Source: DASPSM01 sp036008465
GTDB lineage: Bacteria > Planctomycetota > Planctomycetia > Planctomycetales > Planctomycetaceae
Direction of reading: 5' to 3'
Length of the DNA: 64,000 bases
Assembly (NCBI GenBank): GCA_036008465.1
Contig: DASYNP010000091.1
Coordinates: forward strand, 96,736 to 160,735
Shown piece by piece: positions 27,085-35,456 of the stretch. The notes below the pieces were generated by a model. That model did no database searches and was not told the origin of the DNA. It saw nothing but the letters and a program-made list of their open reading frames with translations. The position numbers and the translations under genes were made by a program. Each line of letters begins with the position of its first letter. Within the stretch, counting starts at the first letter, position 1.

Positions 27085-27927
27085 TTAGGGACAGAGAAAC
27101 TCGTTGATGAGTGAACGTAACTGCTTGAGCTGTTCGATGAGTGGCGGAAGCTCCGCCAGCGGTATCATGTTCGGTCCGTCGCTGAGCGCCCGGTCGGGGT
27201 TCGGATGCGTCTCCAGGAAGACGGCATCGCAGCCCGCGGCGACCGCCGCACGCGCCAGCACGGGGATCATCTCTCGCTGGCCGCCGGTCGAGGCCCCACC
27301 CGGAAGCTGCACGCTGTGGGTGGCGTCGAACACGACGGGGACACCCATTTTTTGCATGACGGGAATCGCCCGCATGTCGTTCACCAGGCGGCCATAACCG
27401 AATGTCGCACCGCGCTCGGTCAGCAGGATGTTCGGATTTCCTGCTTCCACGCACTTATTCACGATATGGATCGCGTCCTCGGGCGCGATGAACTGCGGCT
27501 TCTTGACGTTGATGATTCGTCCCCGACGTGCGGTGGCAGCCGCCGCCGCGTGCACCAGATCGGTTTGCCGCGCCAGGAATGCCGGAATCTGCACGATGTC
27601 GCAGACTTGGGCGGCCGGCTCAGCGTGCGCCGGCTCATGGATGTCGGTCGTCACGGCCAGGCCGGTCGCCTCGCGGACCTTCTCGAGCATCTTCAATCCG
27701 AGCTCGAGCCCCGGACCGCGAAAGCTGTGGTAACTGGTGCGATTGGCTTTGTCGAAGCTCGATTTGAAGACGATCGGAACGTCGAGTTTCACTGACAACT
27801 CGGCCAATCGACCGGACACTTCGCTCACCAGCTCCGGAGTCTCGATCACGCAGGGGCCGGCAATGAACAGCAGCGGATGCCCGGTGCCGCAGGCAATCTT
27901 TCCGAGTTGGATGGGGTTATTTGGCAC
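27085..27927 (-). CDS. kdsA: 3-deoxy-8-phosphooctulonate synthase
   Basis: KdsA condenses phosphoenolpyruvate with arabinose 5-phosphate to give KDO 8-phosphate, the committed step to the inner-core sugar of lipopolysaccharide. The 280-residue sequence has the full family pattern: FIAGPCVIET, VFKSSFDKANRTS, TDIHEP, QIPAFLARQTDL, NVKKPQF, LTERGATFGYG, and the DATHSVQLPGG and ETHPNPDRALSDGPNM blocks. Cys26 in AGPC is the metal ligand of the metal-dependent class; E. coli-type enzymes have Asn there. The start codon is GTG. The lipoprotein gene follows directly, suggesting an envelope operon, and its presence supports KDO-containing LPS in this organism. Confidence 0.97.
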   Translation of the reverse strand: MPNNPIQLGKIACGTGHPLLFIAGPCVIETPELVSEVSGRLAELSVKLDVPIVFKSSFDKANRTSYHSFRGPGLELGLKMLEKVREATGLAVTTDIHEPAHAEPAAQVCDIVQIPAFLARQTDLVHAAAAATARRGRIINVKKPQFIAPEDAIHIVNKCVEAGNPNILLTERGATFGYGRLVNDMRAIPVMQKMGVPVVFDATHSVQLPGGASTGGQREMIPVLARAAVAAGCDAVFLETHPNPDRALSDGPNMIPLAELPPLIEQLKQLRSLINEFLCP

Positions 27928-27978
27928 GTCCGACTCCGGCCTCGTCCGCGGACCGGGATAGCGGACTAGCGACGTCGC

Positions 27979-28878
27979 CTATCGAGCCGGGCCATTGGGA
28001 ACGATTAATTTCAACGCTCCGGGGAGGATGCTCACCTCCGCGGGCGTAAAACCGGCCGGATCGCCGTCGCATTGGATGGGTACGGGCGTGTCGCCGGTGA
28101 TTTTCACCTGCCTGGCTCGCCCGCTGACAACGTCGGCCAGCGTTTCATGCTGCCTGAGTAAAACCTTATATAAGTACCGGAACATTTGGAATGCAGAACG
28201 ACGGCGAAACACCCGCAGATCGAGCAGCCCGTCGCTCTCCTCCGCGCTAGCCGCCAGCGGCAGCCCCATCGCGTAAGCCGGCAGATTCGCTACGACGACC
28301 AACCGGCCGGAAACGGGCTGATCTGTGGGTAGATCGCCTCCCTCTGCCGAAATGTGCAGTTTCGGGTAACGGTAACTACGCAGGGTTTCCAGAATTGGTT
28401 GGAGGTAATTCCATCTTCGGATGTGGCCTCTCCGCCGGGCCTGCATTTTGTGCACGATGTCGGCGTCGATACCCGCCGTCACCATCAGCAAAAACCGACG
28501 CCCGTTGACGACCCCGAGGTCGATCGAGCGGGTGCGACCGGCAGCAATCATCTCCGCGACGAATCGGCCATTCCCCGGGATTTTCAGGTAGCCGGCCAGC
28601 AAGTTTTCGGTCCCGAGAGGCAAAACCGCCACGGGGAGGTCCGGAAACCGGTTCACCAGGTCGCCAACCGTCCCGTCGCCGCCGGCCGCGACCAGGCACA
28701 CAAGACTTTGCCGCTCCTCCGCAATTCCGAGACGCTGATGCAACCGCTCTCTTTGCGAATAGAGCCGAGGCCGGATCCCGAGACGACGCAAATGGCTGAC
28801 CAGATGCAACAGCTCAGCCCGCTGCAGGCCGGCTCCCGAGGTGGGATTTCGCTGAATGGCCACCCAGGGCGCAGACAT
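27979..28878 (-). CDS. Diacylglycerol/lipid kinase family protein
   Basis: A 299-residue cytoplasmic member of the DAGK catalytic family (DgkB/YegS-like), which phosphorylates diacylglycerol or related lipids using ATP. The nucleotide-binding loop is LVAAGGDGTVGDLVN (Gly66-Thr70); PLGTENLLA corresponds to the PxGTxND motif with Glu in place of Asp after Asn; the late VQI-type segment is IPIQCDGDP, with the conserved Asp and Gly. Upstream of the ATG is AAGGA. It lies 51 bases upstream of kdsA in the same direction, so phospholipid recycling may be co-regulated with LPS synthesis. Sphingosine kinase-like activity cannot be excluded. Confidence 0.88.
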   Translation of the reverse strand: MSAPWVAIQRNPTSGAGLQRAELLHLVSHLRRLGIRPRLYSQRERLHQRLGIAEERQSLVCLVAAGGDGTVGDLVNRFPDLPVAVLPLGTENLLAGYLKIPGNGRFVAEMIAAGRTRSIDLGVVNGRRFLLMVTAGIDADIVHKMQARRRGHIRRWNYLQPILETLRSYRYPKLHISAEGGDLPTDQPVSGRLVVVANLPAYAMGLPLAASAEESDGLLDLRVFRRRSAFQMFRYLYKVLLRQHETLADVVSGRARQVKITGDTPVPIQCDGDPAGFTPAEVSILPGALKLIVPNGPAR

Positions 28879-29478
28879 GCCAAGCGGTTCCTTTGTTGGG
28901 GCAAGGCGTAAGTGACGTTCGAATAGAACGCCCCGGTCCGACTTTTCGAAGTCCCGGAAACGGGCCGTGGGTCAATTTCCTTCTTCGTCACCCTATTAGT
29001 AGAAGGACCGCTGCGGGCGGGGAGCGCATCTTCCGCCCTTTTCTGTCGAGATCCATGAGATCAGTCGTTCACGGGGAGACGGCCTTGAGCAAGCTTGCCC
29101 CAGCGTAGCCTAGCGAGGTTTCCCAAGGCGACCCGCAGGCAGGTCGCACGTGGTCCGGTTCGCGGCTCTGTGCGGGTTCCGAAAGGTTGAGTGAACAGCC
29201 GTTCCGCAAAAGTTTTCCACGCGACGAAAACACCGCCTTGAGAATCGTCCCAAAAAGCTGCGAACCGGGGCCCTCAAGCTCAACGGCTTATGATGCGAGA
29301 AAACTCTACTCGCGTCGAAGAAAACAAGCGTTTTTAGGCCGAATTTGCGAGTTTTTTAGCGGCCCGGGCCTCAAAAATTTGGGCGCTCCGCTTGCCCGCC
29401 TCGCGTGGCCTCCAGTAGTCTGGCGAATTCAAGGTCATCTCACATGTCTCATCCTCGCGGGCATCGGGAAGCGTCTTC
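28879..29478. other. Intergenic region before the giant LEPR-XLL gene
   Basis: These 600 bases lie between two divergent genes. The part at 29190-29410 is AT-richer than the surroundings (AAAGTTTTCC, GCGTTTTTAGG, GAGTTTTTTAGC) and may contain the promoter and leader of the 29479 gene; ATCGGGAAG is its ribosome site. Short ORFs do not look like genes. I identified no tRNA or riboswitch. Confidence 0.4.
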
Positions 29479-32400
29479 ATGTTGTTGCGACTCGAATGGT
29501 TTCGGAAGCCTCGTTCAAAGCGCGCCGTTCGTCGACCCCGCTACCAGGCCGCGATCGAACTCTTGGAGGATCGAGCGCTCCTGAGCGCCACATGGAATAA
29601 TTTCGGCGGCAACGCCCAGCACACTGACGTCTCGCAAGTCGCCGCCCAGCCCCTCAACCATCTCCTCTGGTCGACCCCGCTCGACCTGGCACCCTGGGGC
29701 GCCGTCCATTACGGGGATCCCGTCTTCACCCCCGGCAATACGGTGATTGTCCCGATCAAGGTAACGTGGAGCGCGCAAGACCAGAACGAGCAGAATTTTT
29801 ATCTCGCCGGCCTCAACGACGTCACCGGCGCGGTGGAATGGACGAGCGCCGTAACCGGCTCGATCACCGGAGCCACCAACGCCTCCCCCATCGTCATCAC
29901 CACCGCCTCGACCAGCGGGCTCGCAACCGGCGAGAGCGTCACCTTGGGCGGCGTGAACGGCAACACGGCTGCCAATGGCAGCTTCACGATCACCGTCCTC
30001 AACTCGACCCAGTTCCAGTTGAATGGAAGCACCGGGAACGGCGCCTACACCAGCGGCGGCACCTGGGCCTACAACGCCAACGGCGCCAGCTACATCGCGC
30101 CGACTTACAACTGGCTCGCGCCGCTGCAGCCGGTCTACGACTCGGTCACCGACCGCGTTTATTTTGCCGGACCCGGCGGGACAATCGACTACATCAACCA
30201 TCCCGACAGCCCGGGCAGCTCCACGCCGACCGTTTACCAGGAGGCGTTCTATGGACTCTCGAACTACACGGCCAACGAATCGGCCTACAACTCATCGATC
30301 TATATCAACACGGGCCTGACGGTCGATAGCTCGGGCAACGTCTACTTCGGCTTCACCGAGACGGGGACCAATCCGTCGGGGATCAACGACGGAGGCTTCG
30401 CCCGCATCACGCCCACGGGCGCCGTGACGTACACCCTGGCCTACTCGGCCGTCGGGCAAACCAACGACGGCAACTGGAACCCGGCCCTGGGCCAGTCGCC
30501 GGCCCTCAGCAACGACGGATCGACGATTTATTTCGGTGTCACCGACTCGGGCTACGCGCTCAACTTCAATAACGAATCCAACTCGTATCTAGTCGCACTT
30601 GATAGCACGACCATGGCCGGGCAGGACTCGGTGCGGATGTTGGACCCCGCAACGGGCGCGGGCGCCGTCCTGATCGACGAGAGCACGGCCTCGCCGATGG
30701 TGGCTCCCGACAACACCGTGTACATGGGGGTCTTCAGCAGCAATTACAACGGTTCCCGCGGCTTCCTCTTGCACTACTCCGGCGACCTGGGAACGGAATA
30801 CACACCGGGAGCCTTCGGTTGGGACGACACCCCCTCGATCGTGCCGACTTCGATGGTCCCCTCTTACACCGGCTCGTCGCCCTACCTGATCCTTTCCAAG
30901 TACAACAACTACGCGAATTCCGAGGTGGGCGAGCCCTACGGCGGCAACGGCGTGAACCAGATCGCTGTTCTGGATCCCTATGCCAGCCAGCTCGATCCCA
31001 ACTACGACGCCAATCCCAACCTCCAGGTGATGGCCCAGGTCATGACCATGGCCAGCCCGTCGCCTGATGTGCCCAACGCCAGCGCCGGAGATCCCAACGC
31101 CGTGCGCGAGTGGTGCACGAACGGCACGGTGGTCGACCCGGCAACCGACAGCGTCTACGTCAACAACGAAGACGGGTACACGTACCAGTGGAACCTGGGC
31201 ACCGGTCTGGTCACCAACGCGGTCCAAATTACATCCGGCATCGGCGTCCCCTATACGCCGACAGCCATCGCGCCCAACGGCGAGATCTATTCCGATAACG
31301 GCGGCACGCTCTTCGCGCTGGGCGGCTACACGAATTACACCATCAATACCGTCTCTTCGGCCGATCCCGCAGTCGTCGGCAACTCGATCACGCTGACGAC
31401 CACTCTCGCTTCGACGGATAACGGCCCCACACCGACCGGCACGGTGACCTTCAGTTACTACGAGGGGGCCAATAACCCCGACAACTATGACACCACGCCT
31501 GTCACGATCGGCACGGCCAACGTCGTCAACGGTGTGGCGTCGATTCCAGTCTCCGGTTTGGCTGCCGCTCACTATCACATCTACGCCTCATACAGCGGCG
31601 ATTCGAACTATTCGCCGGGCCAGACGATCCTGGTGGAGCCGGTGCTGGAGACCGCCACGACCACGATTACCTCGTCATCAGTTAATCCGGCGAACGCGGG
31701 CGACAGCGTCACGTTCACAGTGACGGTCGCGCCCGATGGCACGACTTTTGTGCCGATCGGCACAGTCACCTTCATGGACGGCAGCACCGTCCTGGGCACG
31801 GCGTCGCTCAATAACCTCGAGAACGAAACCAACCCGCCCAGCACCAATACGGCGACCTTCACAACCTCCAGCCTGCCCGGAGGTACTGACGCCATCACTG
31901 CCGTCTACAGCGGCGATCAGAACTTTGCGACCGGCACCTCGGTCGTATTTGATGAGTACATTCCAGCGGTGACCGATCCGGGCACGCAGAATAGCGCTGT
32001 GGGCGACAGTGTGTCGCTACAGGTCCAGGCGAGCGGATTGCCGACAGGCGATTCGTGGACCTACTCCGCCACCGGTTTGCCGTCCGGCCTCTCGATCGAC
32101 CCGGCGTCGGGTTTGATTACGGGCACGATCACCGGCACGGCCAATACGTATTCAGCCTCGGTCACTGCCGCTGACGGCACCAAAGCCAGCGCCAGCCAAA
32201 GTTTCATCTGGAACGTCTCCACTCTGTCAGAAACCAATCCGGGGACGCAGAACAGCGCCGTCGGCGACTCCGTGTCGCTGCAGATTCAGGACAGCGGATT
32301 GCCAAGCGGCGATTCATGGTCCTATTCGGCGACCGGCTTGCCGTCCGGCCTGTCGATCGACCCGACTTCGGGCTTGATCACTGGCACTATCACGGGTTCG

Positions 32401-34443
32401 GCCAACACCTATTCCGCATCGGTCACGGCGAGTGACGGCCAGGGAGCCAGCGCGAATCAAGCCTTCACTTGGAATGTCTCCGCTTTCTCGGTCACCAATC
32501 CCGGAACACAGAATAGCGCAGTCGGCGACTCGGTCTCGCTGCAAACTCAGGACAGCGGTTTGCCGAGCGGCGATTCGTGGTCCTATTCGGCGACCGGTTT
32601 GCCGTCCGGCCTTTCGATTGATCCGACTTCGGGCTTGATCACCGGCACCGTGACGGGTTCGGCCAACACCTATTCCGCATCGGTCACGGCGAGCGACGGC
32701 CAGGGAGCCAGCGCGAATCAAGCCTTCACTTGGAATGTCTCCGCTCTCTCGGTCACCAATCCGGGAACACGGAATAGCGCGGTCGGCGACTCGGTCTCGC
32801 TGCAAATTCAGGACAGCGGTTTGCCAAGTGGCGATTCGTGGTCCTATTCCGCGACCGGCTTGCCGTCCGGCCTGTCGATCGATCCCACTTCGGGCTTGAT
32901 CACCGGCACTGTGACAGGTTCGGCCAACACCTATTCCGCGTTTGTCACGGCGAGCGACGGCCAGGGAGCCAGCGCGAGTCAAACCTTTACCTGGAACGTC
33001 TCGGTTCTGTCAGTGACGAATCCGGGCACGCAGAACAGTGCACTCGGCGCCTCGGTTTCGTTGCAGATTCAATCCCGCGGTCTGCCAAGCGGTGATTCGT
33101 GGACCTATTCCGCCACCGGCTTGCCGTCCGGACTGTCGATCAGCCCAACGTCGGGCCTGATCACCGGGACGATTACCGGAACACCCGAGAGCTATATGGT
33201 CTCGGTCAGCGCCAGCGACGGTCAAGGGGCCAGCGCCAGCCAAAGCTTCACTTGGAACGTCGGCGCGACAACCACCGCGGTGACTTCGAGCGTCGACCCA
33301 TCAGTCTACGGACAGAAGGTGACGTTTACCGCCACAGTCGCGCCCGTCGTAACCGGTTCGGGCAAGCCGACCGGCAGCGTCGAATTCCTGGACGGCACAA
33401 CCGTCCTCGGGACGGTGACCCTTAATAGCCAGGACAAGGCCAGCTACACCACGACGGCCTTTGCTCTCCCGGTCTCCGGCGATTCGATCACAGCGGTCTA
33501 CTCCGGCAATAGTAACTTCGAGGCTAGCACCTCCGCGATTCTCACTCAGACAGTCAACGAGGATCCCGCCAAGGTCACGGTGAAGTCGTCGGCCGCCACT
33601 GTCGTCGTGGGCCAAACGGTGACCTTCACAGCCACGGTAACTTCCACCAGTCCTGGCAGCGGGACGCCGACGGGAACGGTGACGTTCTTCGACGGCACCA
33701 CCAATCTCGGCCAAGAAACGTTGAACAGCTCGGGCAAGGCGACGCTGGCCACCTCGAACCTGCCGCTGGGAAGCAATTCGATCACCGTGATGTACACGAG
33801 CGATGGCCATTATCAAGGCACCAGCTCGGCAGCGATTAGCCAGACGATCAGCCCGGCGGCGACCAGGACAGTAGTGACCACTTCGGGCAGTCCCAGCGTC
33901 TTCGGCCAGAGCGTGACCTTCACGGCAACAGTCACGGTCCGAAGCCCCGGGTCCGGCATGCCGACGGGAACGGTCGAGTTCAAGGACGGCGGCACCGTGC
34001 TGGGAACAGGTACGATTAACAGCTCGGGCCAAGCCACCTACACGACGTCGGCCTTGTCGGTCGGAAGCCACTCGATCACTGCCGTGTTCGAGGGCGACCC
34101 GGACTTCACGACCAGCACTTCAGGCGCGATCACGCAACGCGTGACCAAGGCCTCGGCAGGTGCGGCAGTCAGTCCTTCGCAAAGCTCTGTCGCGTCGGGT
34201 ACGCCGGTAACCTTCACTGCGTCAGTCACACCGACGACCCCCGGCGGCAGCACGCCGACGGGTACTGTGACCTTTTACAGTGGCTCGACCGTCCTGGGCA
34301 CTGCGACACTCAACAGCAGCGGTCAAGCCACGTTGACGAAGACCTGGAAGACCGCGGGCACCTACCAGATCAAAGTGAAGTACAACGGCGACGCTCACTT
34401 CGGCTCGGTAACATCGGGGATGATGACCGAAACGGTGACCTGA
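29479..34443 (+). CDS. Giant LEPR-XLL secreted protein with beta-propeller-like and Ig-like repeats
   Basis: A 1654-residue exported surface protein. The basic N-terminus leads to IELLEDRALLSA (about 26-37), the LEPR-XLL-type sorting motif. Residues 40-620 contain repeats of the type found in PQQ-like beta-propellers (SPALSNDGSTIYFGV, SPMVAPDNTVYMGV, AIAPNGEIYSDNG). Residues about 625-830 hold two bacterial Ig-like domains (PTGTVTF and ITAVYSGD strings). Residues 832-1266 are five tandem 87-residue putative-Ig (He_PIG) units, and 1267-1654 four further Ig-like domains. No catalytic motif is seen. This is the architecture of adhesins or extracellular matrix proteins. The ATG has GGGAAG upstream, and a hairpin terminator follows. 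Confidence 0.92.
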   Translation: MLLRLEWFRKPRSKRAVRRPRYQAAIELLEDRALLSATWNNFGGNAQHTDVSQVAAQPLNHLLWSTPLDLAPWGAVHYGDPVFTPGNTVIVPIKVTWSAQDQNEQNFYLAGLNDVTGAVEWTSAVTGSITGATNASPIVITTASTSGLATGESVTLGGVNGNTAANGSFTITVLNSTQFQLNGSTGNGAYTSGGTWAYNANGASYIAPTYNWLAPLQPVYDSVTDRVYFAGPGGTIDYINHPDSPGSSTPTVYQEAFYGLSNYTANESAYNSSIYINTGLTVDSSGNVYFGFTETGTNPSGINDGGFARITPTGAVTYTLAYSAVGQTNDGNWNPALGQSPALSNDGSTIYFGVTDSGYALNFNNESNSYLVALDSTTMAGQDSVRMLDPATGAGAVLIDESTASPMVAPDNTVYMGVFSSNYNGSRGFLLHYSGDLGTEYTPGAFGWDDTPSIVPTSMVPSYTGSSPYLILSKYNNYANSEVGEPYGGNGVNQIAVLDPYASQLDPNYDANPNLQVMAQVMTMASPSPDVPNASAGDPNAVREWCTNGTVVDPATDSVYVNNEDGYTYQWNLGTGLVTNAVQITSGIGVPYTPTAIAPNGEIYSDNGGTLFALGGYTNYTINTVSSADPAVVGNSITLTTTLASTDNGPTPTGTVTFSYYEGANNPDNYDTTPVTIGTANVVNGVASIPVSGLAAAHYHIYASYSGDSNYSPGQTILVEPVLETATTTITSSSVNPANAGDSVTFTVTVAPDGTTFVPIGTVTFMDGSTVLGTASLNNLENETNPPSTNTATFTTSSLPGGTDAITAVYSGDQNFATGTSVVFDEYIPAVTDPGTQNSAVGDSVSLQVQASGLPTGDSWTYSATGLPSGLSIDPASGLITGTITGTANTYSASVTAADGTKASASQSFIWNVSTLSETNPGTQNSAVGDSVSLQIQDSGLPSGDSWSYSATGLPSGLSIDPTSGLITGTITGSANTYSASVTASDGQGASANQAFTWNVSAFSVTNPGTQNSAVGDSVSLQTQDSGLPSGDSWSYSATGLPSGLSIDPTSGLITGTVTGSANTYSASVTASDGQGASANQAFTWNVSALSVTNPGTRNSAVGDSVSLQIQDSGLPSGDSWSYSATGLPSGLSIDPTSGLITGTVTGSANTYSAFVTASDGQGASASQTFTWNVSVLSVTNPGTQNSALGASVSLQIQSRGLPSGDSWTYSATGLPSGLSISPTSGLITGTITGTPESYMVSVSASDGQGASASQSFTWNVGATTTAVTSSVDPSVYGQKVTFTATVAPVVTGSGKPTGSVEFLDGTTVLGTVTLNSQDKASYTTTAFALPVSGDSITAVYSGNSNFEASTSAILTQTVNEDPAKVTVKSSAATVVVGQTVTFTATVTSTSPGSGTPTGTVTFFDGTTNLGQETLNSSGKATLATSNLPLGSNSITVMYTSDGHYQGTSSAAISQTISPAATRTVVTTSGSPSVFGQSVTFTATVTVRSPGSGMPTGTVEFKDGGTVLGTGTINSSGQATYTTSALSVGSHSITAVFEGDPDFTTSTSGAITQRVTKASAGAAVSPSQSSVASGTPVTFTASVTPTTPGGSTPTGTVTFYSGSTVLGTATLNSSGQATLTKTWKTAGTYQIKVKYNGDAHFGSVTSGMMTETVT
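31972..33276 (+). repeat. Five tandem 261-bp repeats inside the giant surface-protein gene
   Basis: Units start at 31972, 32233, 32494, 32755 and 33016; each is 87 codons with the pattern TNPGTQNSAVGD...SATGLPSGLSI...NVSALSV. Units 2, 3 and 4 are nearly identical in DNA, while units 1 and 5 have diverged, as expected from internal duplication with homogenisation in the middle. The array should be prone to length change by recombination. Confidence 0.9.
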
Positions 34444-34475
34444 ACAATTGAGCGTGCACTAGCAGAGTGCAACAC

Positions 34476-34514
34476 GCGGAATGCCGGGCCCGAGTTCGGC
34501 ATTCCGCATTTTCT
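34476..34514 (+). terminator. Intrinsic terminator after the giant surface-protein gene
   Basis: GCGGAATGCC (34476-34485) pairs perfectly with GGCATTCCGC (34498-34507), followed by ATTTTCTTT. It lies 33 bases past the stop codon at 34443. A small GCACT/AGTGC hairpin precedes it. Confidence 0.75.
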
Positions 34515-34557
34515 TTGGGACGCGTTCGAGCACATGCTCGGAGAGACGCCCCTCTGG

Positions 34558-34614
34558 ACCTGCGCAGTCTTTGCCGATCGCCGTCTTTCGGCTGAAAACG
34601 GCTCCTGGAATCCG
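34558..34614. repeat. Intergenic 57-base element, copy 1
   Basis: This stretch aligns over its whole length with 38504-38560. The blocks CGATCGCC, TTTCGGC and AAAACGGC are identical and equally spaced, with three- and two-base substitutions between them. Both copies lie outside coding sequence and flank the ABC operon. Confidence 0.5.
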
Positions 34615-34717
34615 CACGGCCCGCTTTCTTTTCCGAGGAACGCGCGGTCTCAAGGACGACTTTTCGTTGGTTGAAGTTGAGTTTGGTTGAGAAACCGTCA
34701 CGGGTGATCATCCGACG

Positions 34718-35404
34718 TCAATAGTCGCGCGACGAGGCTTCCAACAGAATCACGCCGGTCAGCGAGCCCGCCATCACCAACAGAAGTGGAAGGCCGAGTA
34801 GCCACCAATTGGGCACATACTGCAACAGGAAAGCAGGAAGCGCCACCGCAACCAGCGCCAGCAGCCGTGAGCCGTACCAGCGTGCTGGTCGAATGCCCGC
34901 CAAGAATGCGCCCAAATAGATGAGCGGCATCGTGAGCCAGATCTGGAACACCGGCCGGGCCATCGACCATTCGAAGGGAGCGGCGTGCGTCCCCGGTGTC
35001 GATGCCCAAACCCCGTAAGAAACGATCGGCAGCAAGGTGCACGCGAGCAACAAGCCGATTCCGACGAACAGCTTCGATAAGAAGAGGCTCGACCGCGAGA
35101 GCGGCAAATGCAGCAGGTAGTGCGCCGTTCCCTGGCTCGGCTCCCAGGCCGACTGGCGCAAGCCCAATACGATCGCCAGCGCCGCCGCGACGAAGGTAAA
35201 GGGAGTCTGAAAACTGTCGTGGAGGAACGGAAACAACGACGGGCACGCGCACGGTTTCAATCCGGGGATCCACCCCAGAAAGAGATTCAGCAGTGCGTTC
35301 CATTTCCCAATCTGATTGCAGACGAGGCCGGCGAAGAGCGCGACGGCCAGAGCCGCAAACGACCAAGTTTCCCGCAATTCTTTGAGAGCAATTGCCCGGA
35401 ACAT
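34718..35404 (-). CDS. ABC-2-type transporter permease
   Basis: A 228-residue inner-membrane protein with about six hydrophobic segments (for example ALAVALFAGLVCN, FTFVAAALAIVLGLR, LFVGIGLLLACTLLPIVSYGVW, WLTMPLIYLGAFLAGI, LLALVAVALPAFLL, LLLVMAGSLTGVILL). It starts MFRAIALKELRETW, the amphipathic entry typical of ABC-2 permeases, and contains the GTAHYLLHLPLSRSSLFLSKL loop of that class. It is the last gene of the GntR/ATPase/membrane-protein operon, 52 bases after its neighbour, with GAGGAAAAAAG before the ATG. It probably pairs with the ATPase at 36925. The transported substrate is unknown; related operons respond to cell-wall-active agents. Confidence 0.85.
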   Translation of the reverse strand: MFRAIALKELRETWSFAALAVALFAGLVCNQIGKWNALLNLFLGWIPGLKPCACPSLFPFLHDSFQTPFTFVAAALAIVLGLRQSAWEPSQGTAHYLLHLPLSRSSLFLSKLFVGIGLLLACTLLPIVSYGVWASTPGTHAAPFEWSMARPVFQIWLTMPLIYLGAFLAGIRPARWYGSRLLALVAVALPAFLLQYVPNWWLLGLPLLLVMAGSLTGVILLEASSRDY

Positions 35405-35456
35405 CTTTTTTCCTCATCTCCCGCGGCAGGGCGATCCGCCGGCCTCGCCACCTCTG

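Noticed and set aside
28880..29478. Possible tRNA or riboswitch suggested by GTTCGAAT and GGAGACGG strings
   Set aside because: No acceptor or anticodon stem pairs with the GTTCGAAT, and the other strings do not match a riboswitch consensus known to me.
31972..33276. Regular 261-bp periodicity considered as a CRISPR-like or satellite array
   Set aside because: The repeats are in frame and encode Ig-like domains without spacers, so they belong to the surface-protein gene.
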